The notes under the pieces are model-generated. The model was given only the letters and a program-made list of their open reading frames with translations, had not been told where the DNA came from and ran no database searches. A DNA stretch of 64,000 nucleotides from Axinella damicornis (lineage: Eukaryota > Porifera > Demospongiae > Axinellida > Axinellidae), in NCBI GenBank assembly GCA_963931865.1, contig OZ007507.1, positions 2,464,783 to 2,528,782 on the forward strand, read 5' to 3'. The translations under genes were made by a program, and so were the position numbers. Of this stretch, positions 1 to 10,034 are shown one piece after another (the stretch's first letter is position 1; each line of letters starts with the position of its first letter).

Positions 1-1751
1 CACTTGGACAGAGAAATGGAATAGTGCCTTCAGCAGTCAGAAGTCGTTTCAATCATTTAACTGTAGGTCACCTTCAAAGTTTTCAGTACACCCAAGAAAC
101 CAACGGTACCTGCTCCAACCTCAACTACACAGTTTTTGCACTGTCTGACAATGATGTCCAACTAGAACTTTATGCAGATGGACCATGCACAACATTTAGT
201 GACGAATTGGTTCTTAAACTGGATATAAGTCAGACCTGCCCACCTGGCTTTAACTTATCAGGTGCAGAGAGTTCATGCGTGTGTGAGTCAAGACTTAAAA
301 TATACACAAGCCACTGCAATATAACTGATGGATTGGGGCAAATAACACGTGATTCACACGACCAATTTTGGGTTGGATATGATCAGTCTCATGGACTAAT
401 TCTACACCCACACTGCCCTCTCGACTACTGTGTCTCTCATACAGTGGAGTTTCCTCTGAACAATACAGATTTGCAGTGCGCTTACCAGAGGACAGGTCGT
501 TTATGCGGAGCTTGCAAGAGATCTCGAGGTTATAGTCTTTTGCTAGGCACTTCCCAATGTGCGCGGTGCACCAATAACCACCTTGCCTTGCTTGTCCCTT
601 TTGCACTGATGGGAATAGCACTAGTCCTTTTGCTCTTTGTCTGCAAGCTGACAGTGGTGACAGGAACACTCAGTGGGGTAGTGTTCTATGCCAATATTGT
701 AGGAGTCAACCGGACATTGTTTCTACCAGTGGAAACTACAGACGCTTTATCGGTCTTCATTGCATGGCTAAACCTTGACTTTGGTATTGAGTCTTGCTTC
801 TACAATGGAATGGATGCTTACAGTAAAACATGGCTGCAGTTCGTGTTCCCTGTATATATTTGGACGATAGTAGGACTCCTGATTGTTGTTAGCCGTTTCT
901 CAGACAAGTTTGCAAAACTGCTAGGCAACAACCCAGCTTCTGTCTTGGCCACACTCATCCTTCTGTCGTATGCAAAGATTCTCCGCACAATAATTGCTGC
1001 TATTAATCTCACCTACCTGGAGTATCCAACGTACAGCATAGGGGTGTGGCTGTACGATGCGAACATCAACTATCTTAGTGGAAAGCACACTCCCCTCTTC
1101 CTAGTGGCAGTGTTTTTCTTTTTATTTCTCTTTCTTCCTTACACCCTCTTGCTTCTCTTTGGTCAGTGGCTCCAGGCCGTATCACACCTGAGGCCGTTTG
1201 CATGGGTCAACAGGCTGAAACCTTTTATGGATTCTTACCATGCTCCTTACAAAGCAAAGCATCGCTATTGGCCTGGACTACTCCTTGTGCTTCGCTTTGG
1301 TCTTCTTTTAGTCTTCACAGTCAATCCTCAGCAAGACCCCAGTATCAACCTGCTAGCAATTCTGGTTGGATCTGCAATCCTGCAACTGTGGGCCTGGATC
1401 AGTGGTGGGGTTTACAGAAACTGGTGTCTCAACGCTCTCGAAGGTTCGTTTGCTCTAAATTTAATCATCCTAGCTGCTGCTACCTACCACATGAAACTCT
1501 CAGGAGGAAATCAACTTGCTGTTGGACACACCTCTGTTACCATAGCACTTCTGACATTCATTGGGATCCTGGTCTACCACATCTTCCAGCAAGTGAGGGA
1601 CACAAAGCTGTGGAAGAAGATTCCTAAGCTGAACAGGGAGTTGAACGAAAATCGTGTAGTTGCTAAACCTGTCAGTAATTCCGAAGACTTCAGTCAATTT
1701 CGTGAACCTCTGCTTGAGGATCCTCCAAAACCAAATTACGGTGCCTTCTAA
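1..1751 (+). CDS. Array copy 1 (3' part): beta-helix/multi-TM surface protein
   Basis: This is the C-terminal half of the first array gene; the frame is open from base 3, so the gene begins outside the window. It encodes the end of the ectodomain (G-Q-R-N-G then P-S-A-V-R-S), the cysteine-rich domain (T-C-P-P-G-F through C-G-A-C-K), about eight to ten membrane segments starting near base 570, and a tail ending P-N-Y-G-A-F. The membrane half is almost identical to copies 2 to 7. One oddity is an in-frame extra hexamer near 521-527, giving C-K-R-S-R-G-Y where the other copies read C-K-R-G-Y or C-K-R-G-C. The beta-helix part cannot be seen, so its repeat number is unknown. Function is inferred only from architecture: a plasma-membrane protein with a large extracellular domain. 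Confidence 0.85.
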   Translation, partial: LGQRNGIVPSAVRSRFNHLTVGHLQSFQYTQETNGTCSNLNYTVFALSDNDVQLELYADGPCTTFSDELVLKLDISQTCPPGFNLSGAESSCVCESRLKIYTSHCNITDGLGQITRDSHDQFWVGYDQSHGLILHPHCPLDYCVSHTVEFPLNNTDLQCAYQRTGRLCGACKRSRGYSLLLGTSQCARCTNNHLALLVPFALMGIALVLLLFVCKLTVVTGTLSGVVFYANIVGVNRTLFLPVETTDALSVFIAWLNLDFGIESCFYNGMDAYSKTWLQFVFPVYIWTIVGLLIVVSRFSDKFAKLLGNNPASVLATLILLSYAKILRTIIAAINLTYLEYPTYSIGVWLYDANINYLSGKHTPLFLVAVFFFLFLFLPYTLLLLFGQWLQAVSHLRPFAWVNRLKPFMDSYHAPYKAKHRYWPGLLLVLRFGLLLVFTVNPQQDPSINLLAILVGSAILQLWAWISGGVYRNWCLNALEGSFALNLIILAAATYHMKLSGGNQLAVGHTSVTIALLTFIGILVYHIFQQVRDTKLWKKIPKLNRELNENRVVAKPVSNSEDFSQFREPLLEDPPKPNYGAF

Positions 1752-2760
1752 ACTAGTAATATTTTCCAGGGTGGTGTTGCCTATAATTATGAGTACTTTG
1801 ATTATCCATGATCGTATGATTGTGATATTTGTTTGTGCAAAGCTTTTAAGCTTCTCTGGAAATTTTAAGTTAGAGTTACGTGTACACCAAGTATAGAGCA
1901 ACTTACTCGCAATTTGCACATAAGTAGCTATACTTTACGCATCACACATGATAATAATTATGATGTCAGCAGTTAACATTATCCTTTGTTCTGTAGCATG
2001 TAGCAAAATATATCATTTTTGTGTTTGAGGTTGCCATTACACGTTTGGGGAAAATCCTAACATTTTACCTGAAGAATCCATTTCAGGTTTCTGTTGCTGC
2101 GACAATGACACACTATTGATCATGAAATAATCTGTAGCACCTCAGATTTGCATGACTGTACAGTACTGAGATGATGATGATGTCATCACCATCCTCCATT
2201 ATATAATGGGGCCAAGGACCTGCACAAAAACTTCCAGCATTGGGGAATCATCGCGGCATCCTGGGTTATTAAATCAAAATGAGGTGAACTGAACTGATAA
2301 CCATGTGAAGTCCATGCATACTTTTGATAATGAACACGAAAAACTAGAAGTCTGTTTCCATGCACTAGATGTCCTCCTTGGAAAATATATAAATGGGCTT
2401 GAAACCTTGAGGTTTGACAGCTAAAGCAGTTATATAGCAGGCTGAAGAATGAAGGAAGACTTCAAATGTAGATATCCCAAGGCTCAGGTAGCTATAGTGT
2501 GTTGATGTGTAAGCAAGCACCTCAGTGTAAGCAAGCTAATTAAGACTCCACACAGGATGTAATAGTATTATGTTGGTTACAAAAAAGCCATGCACATGTA
2601 CAACTGCTACAGTGTACACGGCCAGCAGATCAAGATGTAGTATACATGATAGTTTACATAGTAATTACCTGCCCAAAAGTCCGGAATTTATAGTGTGTGT
2701 CTCTCTGAGCCTCTCTCTCAACTTCTATCTGTTTGTAGAATTTTGTCTCATCAAACTACT

Positions 2761-2823
2761 GGAGTTCAGAGACTGTGGACACTTCAGCAGTTAGTGCAGG
2801 GTGTCAACCCTAACAGACTGAAG
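2761..2823 (+). promoter_or_regulatory. Candidate leader exon of the array gene, first of two before copy 2
   Basis: This block (G-G-A-G-T-T-C-A-G-A ... CAGTTAGTGCAGGG ... ACAGACTGAAG) recurs in every spacer and stops at a consensus splice donor, AAG|GTACAT, at 2824. A TATA-like TTTATAG lies about 70 bases upstream (near 2687). The repeated conservation and the donor suggest a 5' non-coding exon. It has no long open frame. It is one of two copies before copy 2 and may be orphaned. Confidence 0.4.
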
Positions 2824-4472
2824 GTACATGTTCATGTGATTGTGATATGGCTAGTTATAGAAAGTAAAATCTGGAATATTCAAACCCAAGTCCTTCTGAC
2901 CACTAACCAGATGCTATGTAGGAAACTGGAGAGGAGCAGCAGCATATGTGTAGAGGTCTCATCATGGATCTGGTTTAATTTTTTGTGCATAGCTATATAG
3001 CTAATATATAGCTATAGCTAGCTATATAGGAGGTGACCAGTGCCTCAATCCAAAAGATGGAAGCCTGGACTCTGCACAGTCAAAATGGGTGTGAGATGTG
3101 TTGAACTTGAGGCAAACAGTGTGTCAAAGAGCTCATCTGATCTGACCTCCTGAAACGTCAAATTATTATATGCCAAATGAAAGAGCCTTTCAAGAGCTTC
3201 GAGAAAATCCTTGTTGCAACTCTCTACGTTGATCACATCAGAAGATATGGGTATTTCAGTCATGGCACGCGGTCTAAAACGGGCACCTAAGGCCAAAATT
3301 AAATTTGTTGCAGTTGAAAAGCTATAGCACTTCAGAAGCTGAAATTTGGTGTGCAGTGGTTTCTTAATAGAACTAACAGGCTCACCAAGTTTCGTCAAAA
3401 TCGGAATAGGTGAGGATTTTTTGTGTTGACTTGACATGGAATGACCCAGCTGCCAGTTCTTCTTCAGGTGATATCAGATCTAAAGCATACTTTAATTAGG
3501 CAAACTTTGTTTTTGCTGATATTTTGTTTGTGTTAAGTTTTGAGTTTAGAGAATGTAACACATAACGTTAGGTGCATACACTAGGTAGCTAGCTAGATAC
3601 AGAACAACATTAGCTAGCTACTTACATTTTGCACATGTTGCACATATTACTATGAACTGCTATTTCAATTATGGCATAAAATTGTTGTGTTACAAAGTTT
3701 GTCGGTGCATCAATGGGTTCAAACATCTTTATAGCCATTCACTTTGCATCAACCTTGTCCGTACAGCTGTAGCTTAGATGTAGCTAAGGTCCACTGGAGC
3801 ACGCAACAGTTTCAGATGGCTGAAGTCAAGATCATGTTTGGGGTCTGAGTGGTGTCTCCCCAATATTAAAGTCAGATTTTGAGGAATGTATCATCAAAAG
3901 CTCATTCATGAAGAGAAGGCCAAACATACCCGTTTGCACAAGGAATTAATATTTCTATCATGCCCATTAATATCTGCTGCCAATGCCTGAGGGTGCTAGC
4001 TATATGTAGCTACCTCCACAGAGGCTGCAAACAACATGATTTTGAGCTATTCACCAGGAAGTTCTGTCATAGTGTCTAGGTGTGGTATGTGCCTTACTCT
4101 AGTAGACTCTTAGGCACTTTAAATCTGCATACACATGCAGCCTAGCAGATGAAGCCACTTTCACAATACAAACTGAAAGGGGGTTCGAAACTGCCCCGTC
4201 GCTTAAACAGCACAAGTAGTGAAGCCTGTAACTAGCTGAAGAATGAAGGAAGACTTCATATATAAATATCAGTTTGAACCCAAGGCTGGTAGCAGCTGAG
4301 TATAGTGTGTTGATGTGTAAACACTCTGACCTCTGTGTGTAAGACTCTGCACATGATGTACAGCATGGTTACAAAGCAGTCACATGTAAAACTGCTGCAA
4401 TGTTCATGGCTATATCCTCTGTGGCCCAAGGCCTAAAATTTCCCATAATTACTGCTTGCCCATTTCTGTCCA

Positions 4473-4473
<1 letters not shown>

Positions 4474-4542
<69 letters not shown>
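4474..4542. repeat. (TG)n followed by a 40-base G tract
   Basis: A TG dinucleotide run (4474-4502) passes directly into about 40 consecutive G. Such homopolymers often vary in length between reads, so the exact count is uncertain. It separates the two duplicated leader segments of this spacer. Confidence 0.9.
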
Positions 4543-4543
<1 letters not shown>

Positions 4544-4845
4544 TGAGATTTTACAAAGCAAGGATATAAGCAAATATGCCTCAAAATCACTTGTGACACT
4601 ACAAGTGACTCATACTGCTAGCCCAAATGGGTACCTTTTTGGACACTACTAGCCCATAATTTTAGGCGCTGCTGTGGCCTGATCCAAGATCAAGATGTAG
4701 TGACTGTATACACCAGTAATCATGTGATAGTTTACACAAGTACTGACCTGCCCAAAAGTCAGGAATTTATACAGTGTGCCTCTCTGCATGTCTTAACTTC
4801 TGTTTGTCGAAATTTTGTCTCATCAGTTGATAGCTAGAAACAACT

Positions 4846-4911
4846 GGAGTTCAGAGACTGTGGCCGACACTGCAGCAGCTAGTGCAGGGAGTCAATCCTA
4901 ACAGACTGAAG
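4846..4911 (+). promoter_or_regulatory. Candidate leader exon of copy 2
   Basis: This is the second copy of the conserved block before copy 2, about 0.5 kb upstream of its start codon. It ends AAG|GTACAT (donor at 4912) and has a TTTATA-like motif about 80 bases upstream (near 4766). It would splice to the acceptor just upstream of 5397. It is the closest of all leader blocks to its gene. Confidence 0.45.
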
Positions 4912-4980
4912 GTACATGCCTGTTGTGGTCACGTGTTTGACAAGGTTTATGATAGCTAGCTAGTCATACTATGATTATAA

Positions 4981-5052
4981 GAGAAAGTGGGATTCGAACC
5001 CAAGTCCTTCTGATTACTAACCAGATGCTAGTGGAGAGCAGCAGCGGCATTT
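4981..5052 (-). repeat. tRNA-derived relic, Thr(AGT)-like
   Basis: Read on the minus strand, this has a T-arm with loop TTCGAAT flanked by TTGGG and CCCAC. It also has a five-pair anticodon arm (5009-5025, loop TTAGTAA, anticodon AGT) and a four-pair D-stem TGCT/AGCA. The acceptor ends do not pair, so it is not a functional tRNA gene. More decayed versions sit just after each leader block (near 2890, 11210, 19560, 27415, 36485 and 49970), so it travels with the array spacer. Confidence 0.4.
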
Positions 5053-5411
5053 GTGTGGAGGTCTCATCATAGAGCTGTCTGTGTGTAGCTAATATGTAGA
5101 TCATCTGGCAGGTCACCAGTGCCTGAGAGTCCAGGCCTCCATCATTTAGCTATAGCTACTTGGTTTTGCACAGTCAAGGTGAGTGTGAGATGTGTTACTG
5201 TGTGTTGAGGAACCCTTTTGAGCACTGCTCTGACCTACCAAATGACACAAAAAGGTACTCCGACTTGGTCTGGTTTCCAATGATATCATGAGCTACAAGA
5301 AAGTACAAGTAGCTAGCAAGCTATTGATGAAGATGGGCAAGTTCATTGTTTTAGATTTGTAGCTCTGCTGTACTAATGTCTGCTCTTCTGTATACAGTCT
5401 ATGGAGGAAAG

Positions 5412-8400
5412 ATGCCCCAGTCTGCACTATTTGTTCTTGTGGCAGCACTACTCCTCAGCACCCTCTCCTGCTGCTCCGCTGAGAATGTGTACTGTGTCAC
5501 ACCGACCGTGCCTGCCAACACTTCATGCTCATCCTGCCCTCACAATGCAACTCACTGTGCCACACTTTCCGAGTATGCACAAGAGACCGAATTGTATTTC
5601 ACCTCTAACACCACAATGATATTCTTACCAGGTGACCACACCCTCAATATGAATATCACAGCTGCCAGTATAATCAGGTTGACCATGTGTGGAGAGTCTT
5701 CTTCAGGTTATGTAGCAAGAGTTGTTTGCAGTGGGTCAGTTGGCCTCAGCTTCAGCAGTATGGTTGACTTCAAAATCCATTCTTTAACTTTCGCTTCATG
5801 TGGCAGGAGTTTTGGTAATCCTAAATTTAAAGCTACACTGCTTTTGAAATCCATCGAAAGTGCTGAACTAGTTAATTGTTCCTTCCATGACAACGTCGGC
5901 ACTGCACTCATTGTATATGACACCAACATTACTCTAGCAGAGAACAGCGAGTTCACACACAACCACTGTAATCATGAAGGGTTCATACCTAACTCTGCGT
6001 GTATAGGAGGAGGTGGAATCACTGCTGTTGATAGCAACCTGACATTCACTGGGAACACAACCTTCATTGGAAATGATGGCTCAGCTAGCACTGGAATCAA
6101 TGTGACCAACTACAGTCTGAGTTCCGCTGGAAGTGTCCACTTTATAAACCACACAAACACAGGTGATACACAACACCATGCTGGTGCAATCTTGGCATTA
6201 ACAAGCTCTTTAAGCTTCACTGGAACCAGCAACTTCATCAACAATGCAGCACACCGTGGTAGTGGTGGTGCAATTTATGCATATAACAACACATCGTTGA
6301 GTTTCAACGGAACTAGTAACTTTATTGACAACTCAATAGACAATGGGAATGGTGGTGCAATTTACGCATTATACAATGTGTCTTTGAGTTTCACTGGAGC
6401 TAACAACTTCATCAACAACTCAGCAGGTCAAGGTGGTGCGATTTTTGCAATAGTCAATGTGGAAATGAGTTTCACTGGAAATAGCAGCTTCATCAACAAC
6501 TCAGCTGCAGTTGCCGGTGGTGCAATTCAAGCTGCATTCAACACACCAGTTAATTTCATGGGAACTATCAACTTCATCAACAACTTTGCACCTGGTCCAG
6601 TTGGCAACGGTGGAGGAGTATATCTGAGTGCTTCCGCTTTCTTCATTTTTCCTAATACAACTGTGTACTGGGAGAACAATCGTGCAGGTTTAGGAGGAGC
6701 CATCTACGTTGATGATCAATCTAACCCCTTCATTTACTGCAATCAAATTGAAACAGAAATAGATAATTGTTTCTTTCAACTTCCAGGCCAGAATCTGTCC
6801 AACGATATTGATGTCCAGTTTGTATTCAAGGATAGCTCTGCTGATGTTGCTGGCAGTGCATTATATGGTGGTGCAATAGATAACTGCACACTTACTGGTT
6901 TGAACTCGTATAGTTCTGGTGAAGTATTTGACATGTTAGTCCACTATGAAGAAGACAGTATAACAAACTCAAGCATTTCCTCTAATCCATTTGGCATATG
7001 CACCTGTGAAGGCAACCGTCTAGACTGTAGTAAGTCACCCACATACTCAGTGTATCCTGGTGAGACATTTCATGTTTCCGTGGTTGCAGTTGGACAGAGA
7101 AATGGAATAGTGCCTTCAGCAGTCAGAAGTGGTTTCAATTATGGTTACCTTCAAGGCTTTCAGTACATCCAAGAAACCAACAGTACCTGCACCAAACTCA
7201 GCTACACTGTTTTTGCACTGCCTACTGATGAAGTAAATAATGATCTCCTGCTAGAGCTTTATGCAGATGGACCATGTACAACCTTTAGTGATGAACTGAT
7301 TCTTCAACTGGATATAAAACAGACCTGCCCACCTGGCTTTAACCTATCAATTGCAGAGAGTTCATGCATCTGTGGGGCTAGAGTTGAGGAATACACAAAC
7401 CACTGCAATATAACTGATGGATTGGGGCAAATAACACGTGATTCACATGACCAATTTTGGGTTGGATATGATCAGTCTCATGGACTCATTTTACACCCAC
7501 ACTGCCCTCTCGACTACTGTGTCTCTCATACAGTGGAGTTTCCTCTCAACAATACAGATTTGCAGTGCGCTTACCAGAGGACAGGTCATTTATGTGGAGC
7601 TTGCAAGAGGGGCTATAGTCTTGTACTAGGCACTTCTCAATGCACGCAGTGCACCAATAACCACCTCGCCTTGCTTGTCCCTTTTGCACTGATGGGAATA
7701 GCACTAGTCCTTTTGCTGTTTGTCTGCAAGCTGACAGTGGTGACAGGAACACTCAGTGGGCTAGTGTTCTATGCCAATATTGTAGGAGTCAACCGGACAT
7801 TGTTTCTACCAGTGGAAACTACAGACGCTTTATCGGTCTTCATTGCATGGCTAAACCTTGACTTTGGTGTTGAATCTTGTTTCTACAATGGAATGGATGC
7901 TTACAGCAAAACATGGCTGCAGTTTGTGTTCTCTGTATATATTTGGATGATAGTAGGACTCCTGATACTTGTTAGCCATTTCTCAGACAAGTTTGCAAAA
8001 CTACTAGGCAACAACCCAGCTTCTGTCTTGGCCACACTCGTCCTCCTTTCATATGCAAAGATCCTCCGCACAATAATTGCTGCTATTAATGTCACCTACC
8101 TGGAGTATCCAACGTACAGCAAAGGGGTGTGGCTGAATGATGCCAACATCGATTACCTTAGTGGCAAACACATTCCTCTCTTCCTAGTGGCAATCTGTTT
8201 CTTCTTATTTCTCTTTCTTCCTTACACCCTCTTGCTTCTCTTTGGCCAGTGGCTACAGGTAGTATCACACCTGAGGCTGTTTGCATGGGTCAACAGGCTG
8301 AAACCTTTTATGGATTCTTACCATGCTCCTTACAAAGCAAAGCATCGTTATTGGCCTGGACTACTCCTTGTGCTTCGCTTTGGTCTTCTTTTAGTTTTTG

Positions 8401-8843
8401 CAGTCAATCCTCAGCAAGACCCCAGTATCAACCTGCTAGCAATTCAGATCGGAACCGGGATCCTTAAACTGTGGGCCTGGATCAGTGGTGGGGTTTACAG
8501 GAACTGGTGTCTCAATGCTCTTGAAGGTTCCTTTGCTTTGAACCTAATCATCCTTGTTGTTGCCACCTACCACGTGAAACTCTCAGGAGGAAATCAACTT
8601 GCTGTTGGATACACCTCTGTTACCATAGCACTTGTGACATTCATTGGGATCCTTGTCTACCACATCTTCCAACAAGTGAGGGACACAAAGCTGTGGATGA
8701 AGATTCCTAAGCTGAACAGGGAGTTGGACGAAATTCATGGAGTTGCTAATCCGGTTCGTATTCCTGAGGTGGTTGAAGACTCCGGTCAATTTCGTGAACC
8801 TCTGCTGGAAGACCCTCCAGAACCGAATTATGGTGCCTTCTAA
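5412..8843 (+). CDS. Array copy 2: beta-helix/multi-TM surface protein (1143 aa)
   Basis: The start is placed at the ATG after the acceptor-like T-A-T-A-C-A-G (5390-5396); it begins M-P-Q-S-A-L-F-V-L-V and gives a clear signal peptide ending C-C-S-A. An upstream in-frame ATG at 5376 lies in the presumed intron. Order of domains: signal peptide (1-24); N-terminal beta-helix with V-Y-C-V, S-S-C-P-H-N and F-L-P-G-D-H-T-L; five Pmp-like repeats (about residues 264-405; S-F-x-G-x-x-N-F-I-N-N-S-A then G-G-A-I); a region with Y-G-G-A-I-D-N-C; the Cys-rich domain; membrane segments from about residue 748; and a tail ending P-N-Y-G-A-F. Many N-x-S/T sites suggest an N-glycosylated ectodomain. It has the shortest repeat tract of the array. 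The Pmp-like repeats resemble bacterial autotransporter passenger repeats, but the multi-TM end is eukaryote-like, so this is not an outer-membrane autotransporter. The family's function is unknown. Confidence 0.85.
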   Translation: MPQSALFVLVAALLLSTLSCCSAENVYCVTPTVPANTSCSSCPHNATHCATLSEYAQETELYFTSNTTMIFLPGDHTLNMNITAASIIRLTMCGESSSGYVARVVCSGSVGLSFSSMVDFKIHSLTFASCGRSFGNPKFKATLLLKSIESAELVNCSFHDNVGTALIVYDTNITLAENSEFTHNHCNHEGFIPNSACIGGGGITAVDSNLTFTGNTTFIGNDGSASTGINVTNYSLSSAGSVHFINHTNTGDTQHHAGAILALTSSLSFTGTSNFINNAAHRGSGGAIYAYNNTSLSFNGTSNFIDNSIDNGNGGAIYALYNVSLSFTGANNFINNSAGQGGAIFAIVNVEMSFTGNSSFINNSAAVAGGAIQAAFNTPVNFMGTINFINNFAPGPVGNGGGVYLSASAFFIFPNTTVYWENNRAGLGGAIYVDDQSNPFIYCNQIETEIDNCFFQLPGQNLSNDIDVQFVFKDSSADVAGSALYGGAIDNCTLTGLNSYSSGEVFDMLVHYEEDSITNSSISSNPFGICTCEGNRLDCSKSPTYSVYPGETFHVSVVAVGQRNGIVPSAVRSGFNYGYLQGFQYIQETNSTCTKLSYTVFALPTDEVNNDLLLELYADGPCTTFSDELILQLDIKQTCPPGFNLSIAESSCICGARVEEYTNHCNITDGLGQITRDSHDQFWVGYDQSHGLILHPHCPLDYCVSHTVEFPLNNTDLQCAYQRTGHLCGACKRGYSLVLGTSQCTQCTNNHLALLVPFALMGIALVLLLFVCKLTVVTGTLSGLVFYANIVGVNRTLFLPVETTDALSVFIAWLNLDFGVESCFYNGMDAYSKTWLQFVFSVYIWMIVGLLILVSHFSDKFAKLLGNNPASVLATLVLLSYAKILRTIIAAINVTYLEYPTYSKGVWLNDANIDYLSGKHIPLFLVAICFFLFLFLPYTLLLLFGQWLQVVSHLRLFAWVNRLKPFMDSYHAPYKAKHRYWPGLLLVLRFGLLLVFAVNPQQDPSINLLAIQIGTGILKLWAWISGGVYRNWCLNALEGSFALNLIILVVATYHVKLSGGNQLAVGYTSVTIALVTFIGILVYHIFQQVRDTKLWMKIPKLNRELDEIHGVANPVRIPEVVEDSGQFREPLLEDPPEPNYGAF

Positions 8844-9177
8844 ACTAGTAGTATTTGTCAGGGGGTGTTGTCTAGTAGCTAGTACATGATTGTATGCTGA
8901 TATTTAGTTTATAAGTTGTAAGTAATGTAAACCTTTTGTCCTTTTTATCTTATAGTTTATTATACCCCTAGTTTACGGTCTTGCTTGCACTGCTCCATCA
9001 TTACCCTGTACATGTATTTCTAGCAGAAATCTTATTTTATTATATGATACGACTTTAGTTTTAAATTGGCTTTTAGTCTGCTCATGTTTAGTCGCTAAGC
9101 AAGTACTGCACGTTCACGAGCAATGATGAAACCAAACAGTATTATACAACTATGAAATGTACAAATACATGCTTCAG

Positions 9178-10034
9178 CTACTCAAAAGTTGGAAAAAAGT
9201 CTGACAAGTCTTTCTGGGAAAGATGAAAATTTTCGTTGTTGATTCCTGGAGCATTGTAGATATTGACGGTGCACCCAGAAGTATTAGCAAGCGGCATCAT
9301 AGCAGAACTAGAGAGAGCTTGTGCAGCAGGCAACGGAGTTGCCACAGGGGGCCATTCCACCACTGTGGACCTTGAACGCACACCCAGAGATACTGAAAGT
9401 ATTAGCAAACGGCATCATAGCAGAACTAGAGAGAGCTTGTGCAGCAGGCAACGGAGTTGCCACAGGGGGCCATTCCACCACTGTGGACCTTGAACGCACA
9501 CCCAGAGATACTGAAAGTATTAGCAAACGGCATCATAGCAGAACTAGAGAGAGCTTGTGCAGCAGGCAACGGCGGCTGCTGATTGGTAACGTTGGTAACA
9601 ATGGCGAACACGTTGCACATACTCTTCTCCTGGTCGGGCGACACCCGTTCATAAGTGTTCAATGCTTTTGTGTCCAGTCCGAGATTGAATGGCCCTTTCA
9701 GGAGTCATCACCGCACAGCTCCTCGCAACGCTCATTTCGCTCACATCTCCATGCCTTGAAAGTACAGTGTTGATAGCCCAGCAGTCATTTTACTCGGTAT
9801 TTTTGGGTAAAACACCCTTTGCAGATTTCGCAGCTTCTTCTTCACCATCTCGAACCTGTTCTGCCAAGACTTCTCCATTTCCAGCGACATGGATTTCCGC
9901 TGCTTTTTAGCCTTGGGTTCTTCAAAATCGTCCGAATCACTAAACCATGCAGTCTTCCATACCAAGAGAGAAGGGACTACTTTTCTTGAAAACACTAGGA
10001 TCAGTGTACGTTCTTGAAGGCAGCTTCTGCTCAC
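9178..10034 (-). pseudogene. Decayed Crypton/KIAA1958-like tyrosine recombinase
   Basis: The minus strand carries separated pieces of a transposon-type tyrosine recombinase. First comes an N-terminal part with F-S-D-S-D-D-F-E-E-P-K-A-K-K-Q-R-K. A second frame reads A-W-R-C-E-R-N-E-R-C-E-E-L-C-G-D-D. Then R-T-G-H-K-S-I-E, the recombinase T-G-H-x-S motif, runs into a stop. A shifted frame follows with L-N-T-Y-E-R-V-S, and the tail is G-C-T-V-N-I-Y-N. Frameshifts separate the pieces, and the catalytic core between the N-terminal region and T-G-H is absent, so it is dead. Motif assignment rests on recall of metazoan Crypton-derived proteins, not on a search. The 118-bp tandem repeat lies in the tail of this relic. 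Confidence 0.55.
9280..9575. repeat. 118-bp tandem repeat, 2.5 copies
   Basis: The text starting AGTATTAGCAA recurs at 9280, 9398 and 9516, a period of 118. Each unit continues through a GAACTAGAGAGAG segment, and the third copy breaks off near 9572. On the minus strand the units keep one frame open, reading L-P-A-A-Q-A-L-S-S-S-A-M-M-P, which suggests the duplication arose in the tail of the recombinase relic while it was still coding. Confidence 0.9.

Larger units (their letters stand above)
1752..5411. other. Spacer between copies 1 and 2 with an internal duplication
   Basis: No credible gene is seen in these 3.7 kb. A leader-region segment occurs twice: about 2440-3110 and about 4217-5160 share the start G-A-A-G-A-A-T-G-A-A-G-G-A-A-G-A-C-T, the leader-exon block, the tRNA-like relic and the following text. 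The offset is about 1.8 to 2.1 kb. In the other spacers this set occurs once per gene, so the doubled set may mark a lost gene copy. A minus-strand open frame at 3045-3437 was judged non-coding. A TG/G tract lies at 4474-4542. The last bases before copy 2 contain a splice-acceptor-like T-A-T-A-C-A-G ending at 5396. Confidence 0.6.

Noticed and set aside
3045..3437. Minus-strand 130-codon open frame
   Set aside because: No recognisable domain, no copy in the other spacers that keeps the frame, and no splice signals; treated as chance.
5376..5411. Upstream in-frame ATG of copy 2 as the start
   Set aside because: It lies before an acceptor-like T-A-T-A-C-A-G and would place extra residues ahead of a good signal peptide; the same holds for 21674, 30577, 38357 and 51359 in other copies.
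6203..6625. CRISPR-like array of about 70-base units
   Set aside because: The periodicity is coding beta-helix repeats in one frame, with no constant repeat and unique spacers.
5412..8843. Bacterial autotransporter from a contaminating symbiont
   Set aside because: No C-terminal beta-barrel; instead a multi-TM module and cytosolic tail, in a region with introns, SINEs and animal genes.
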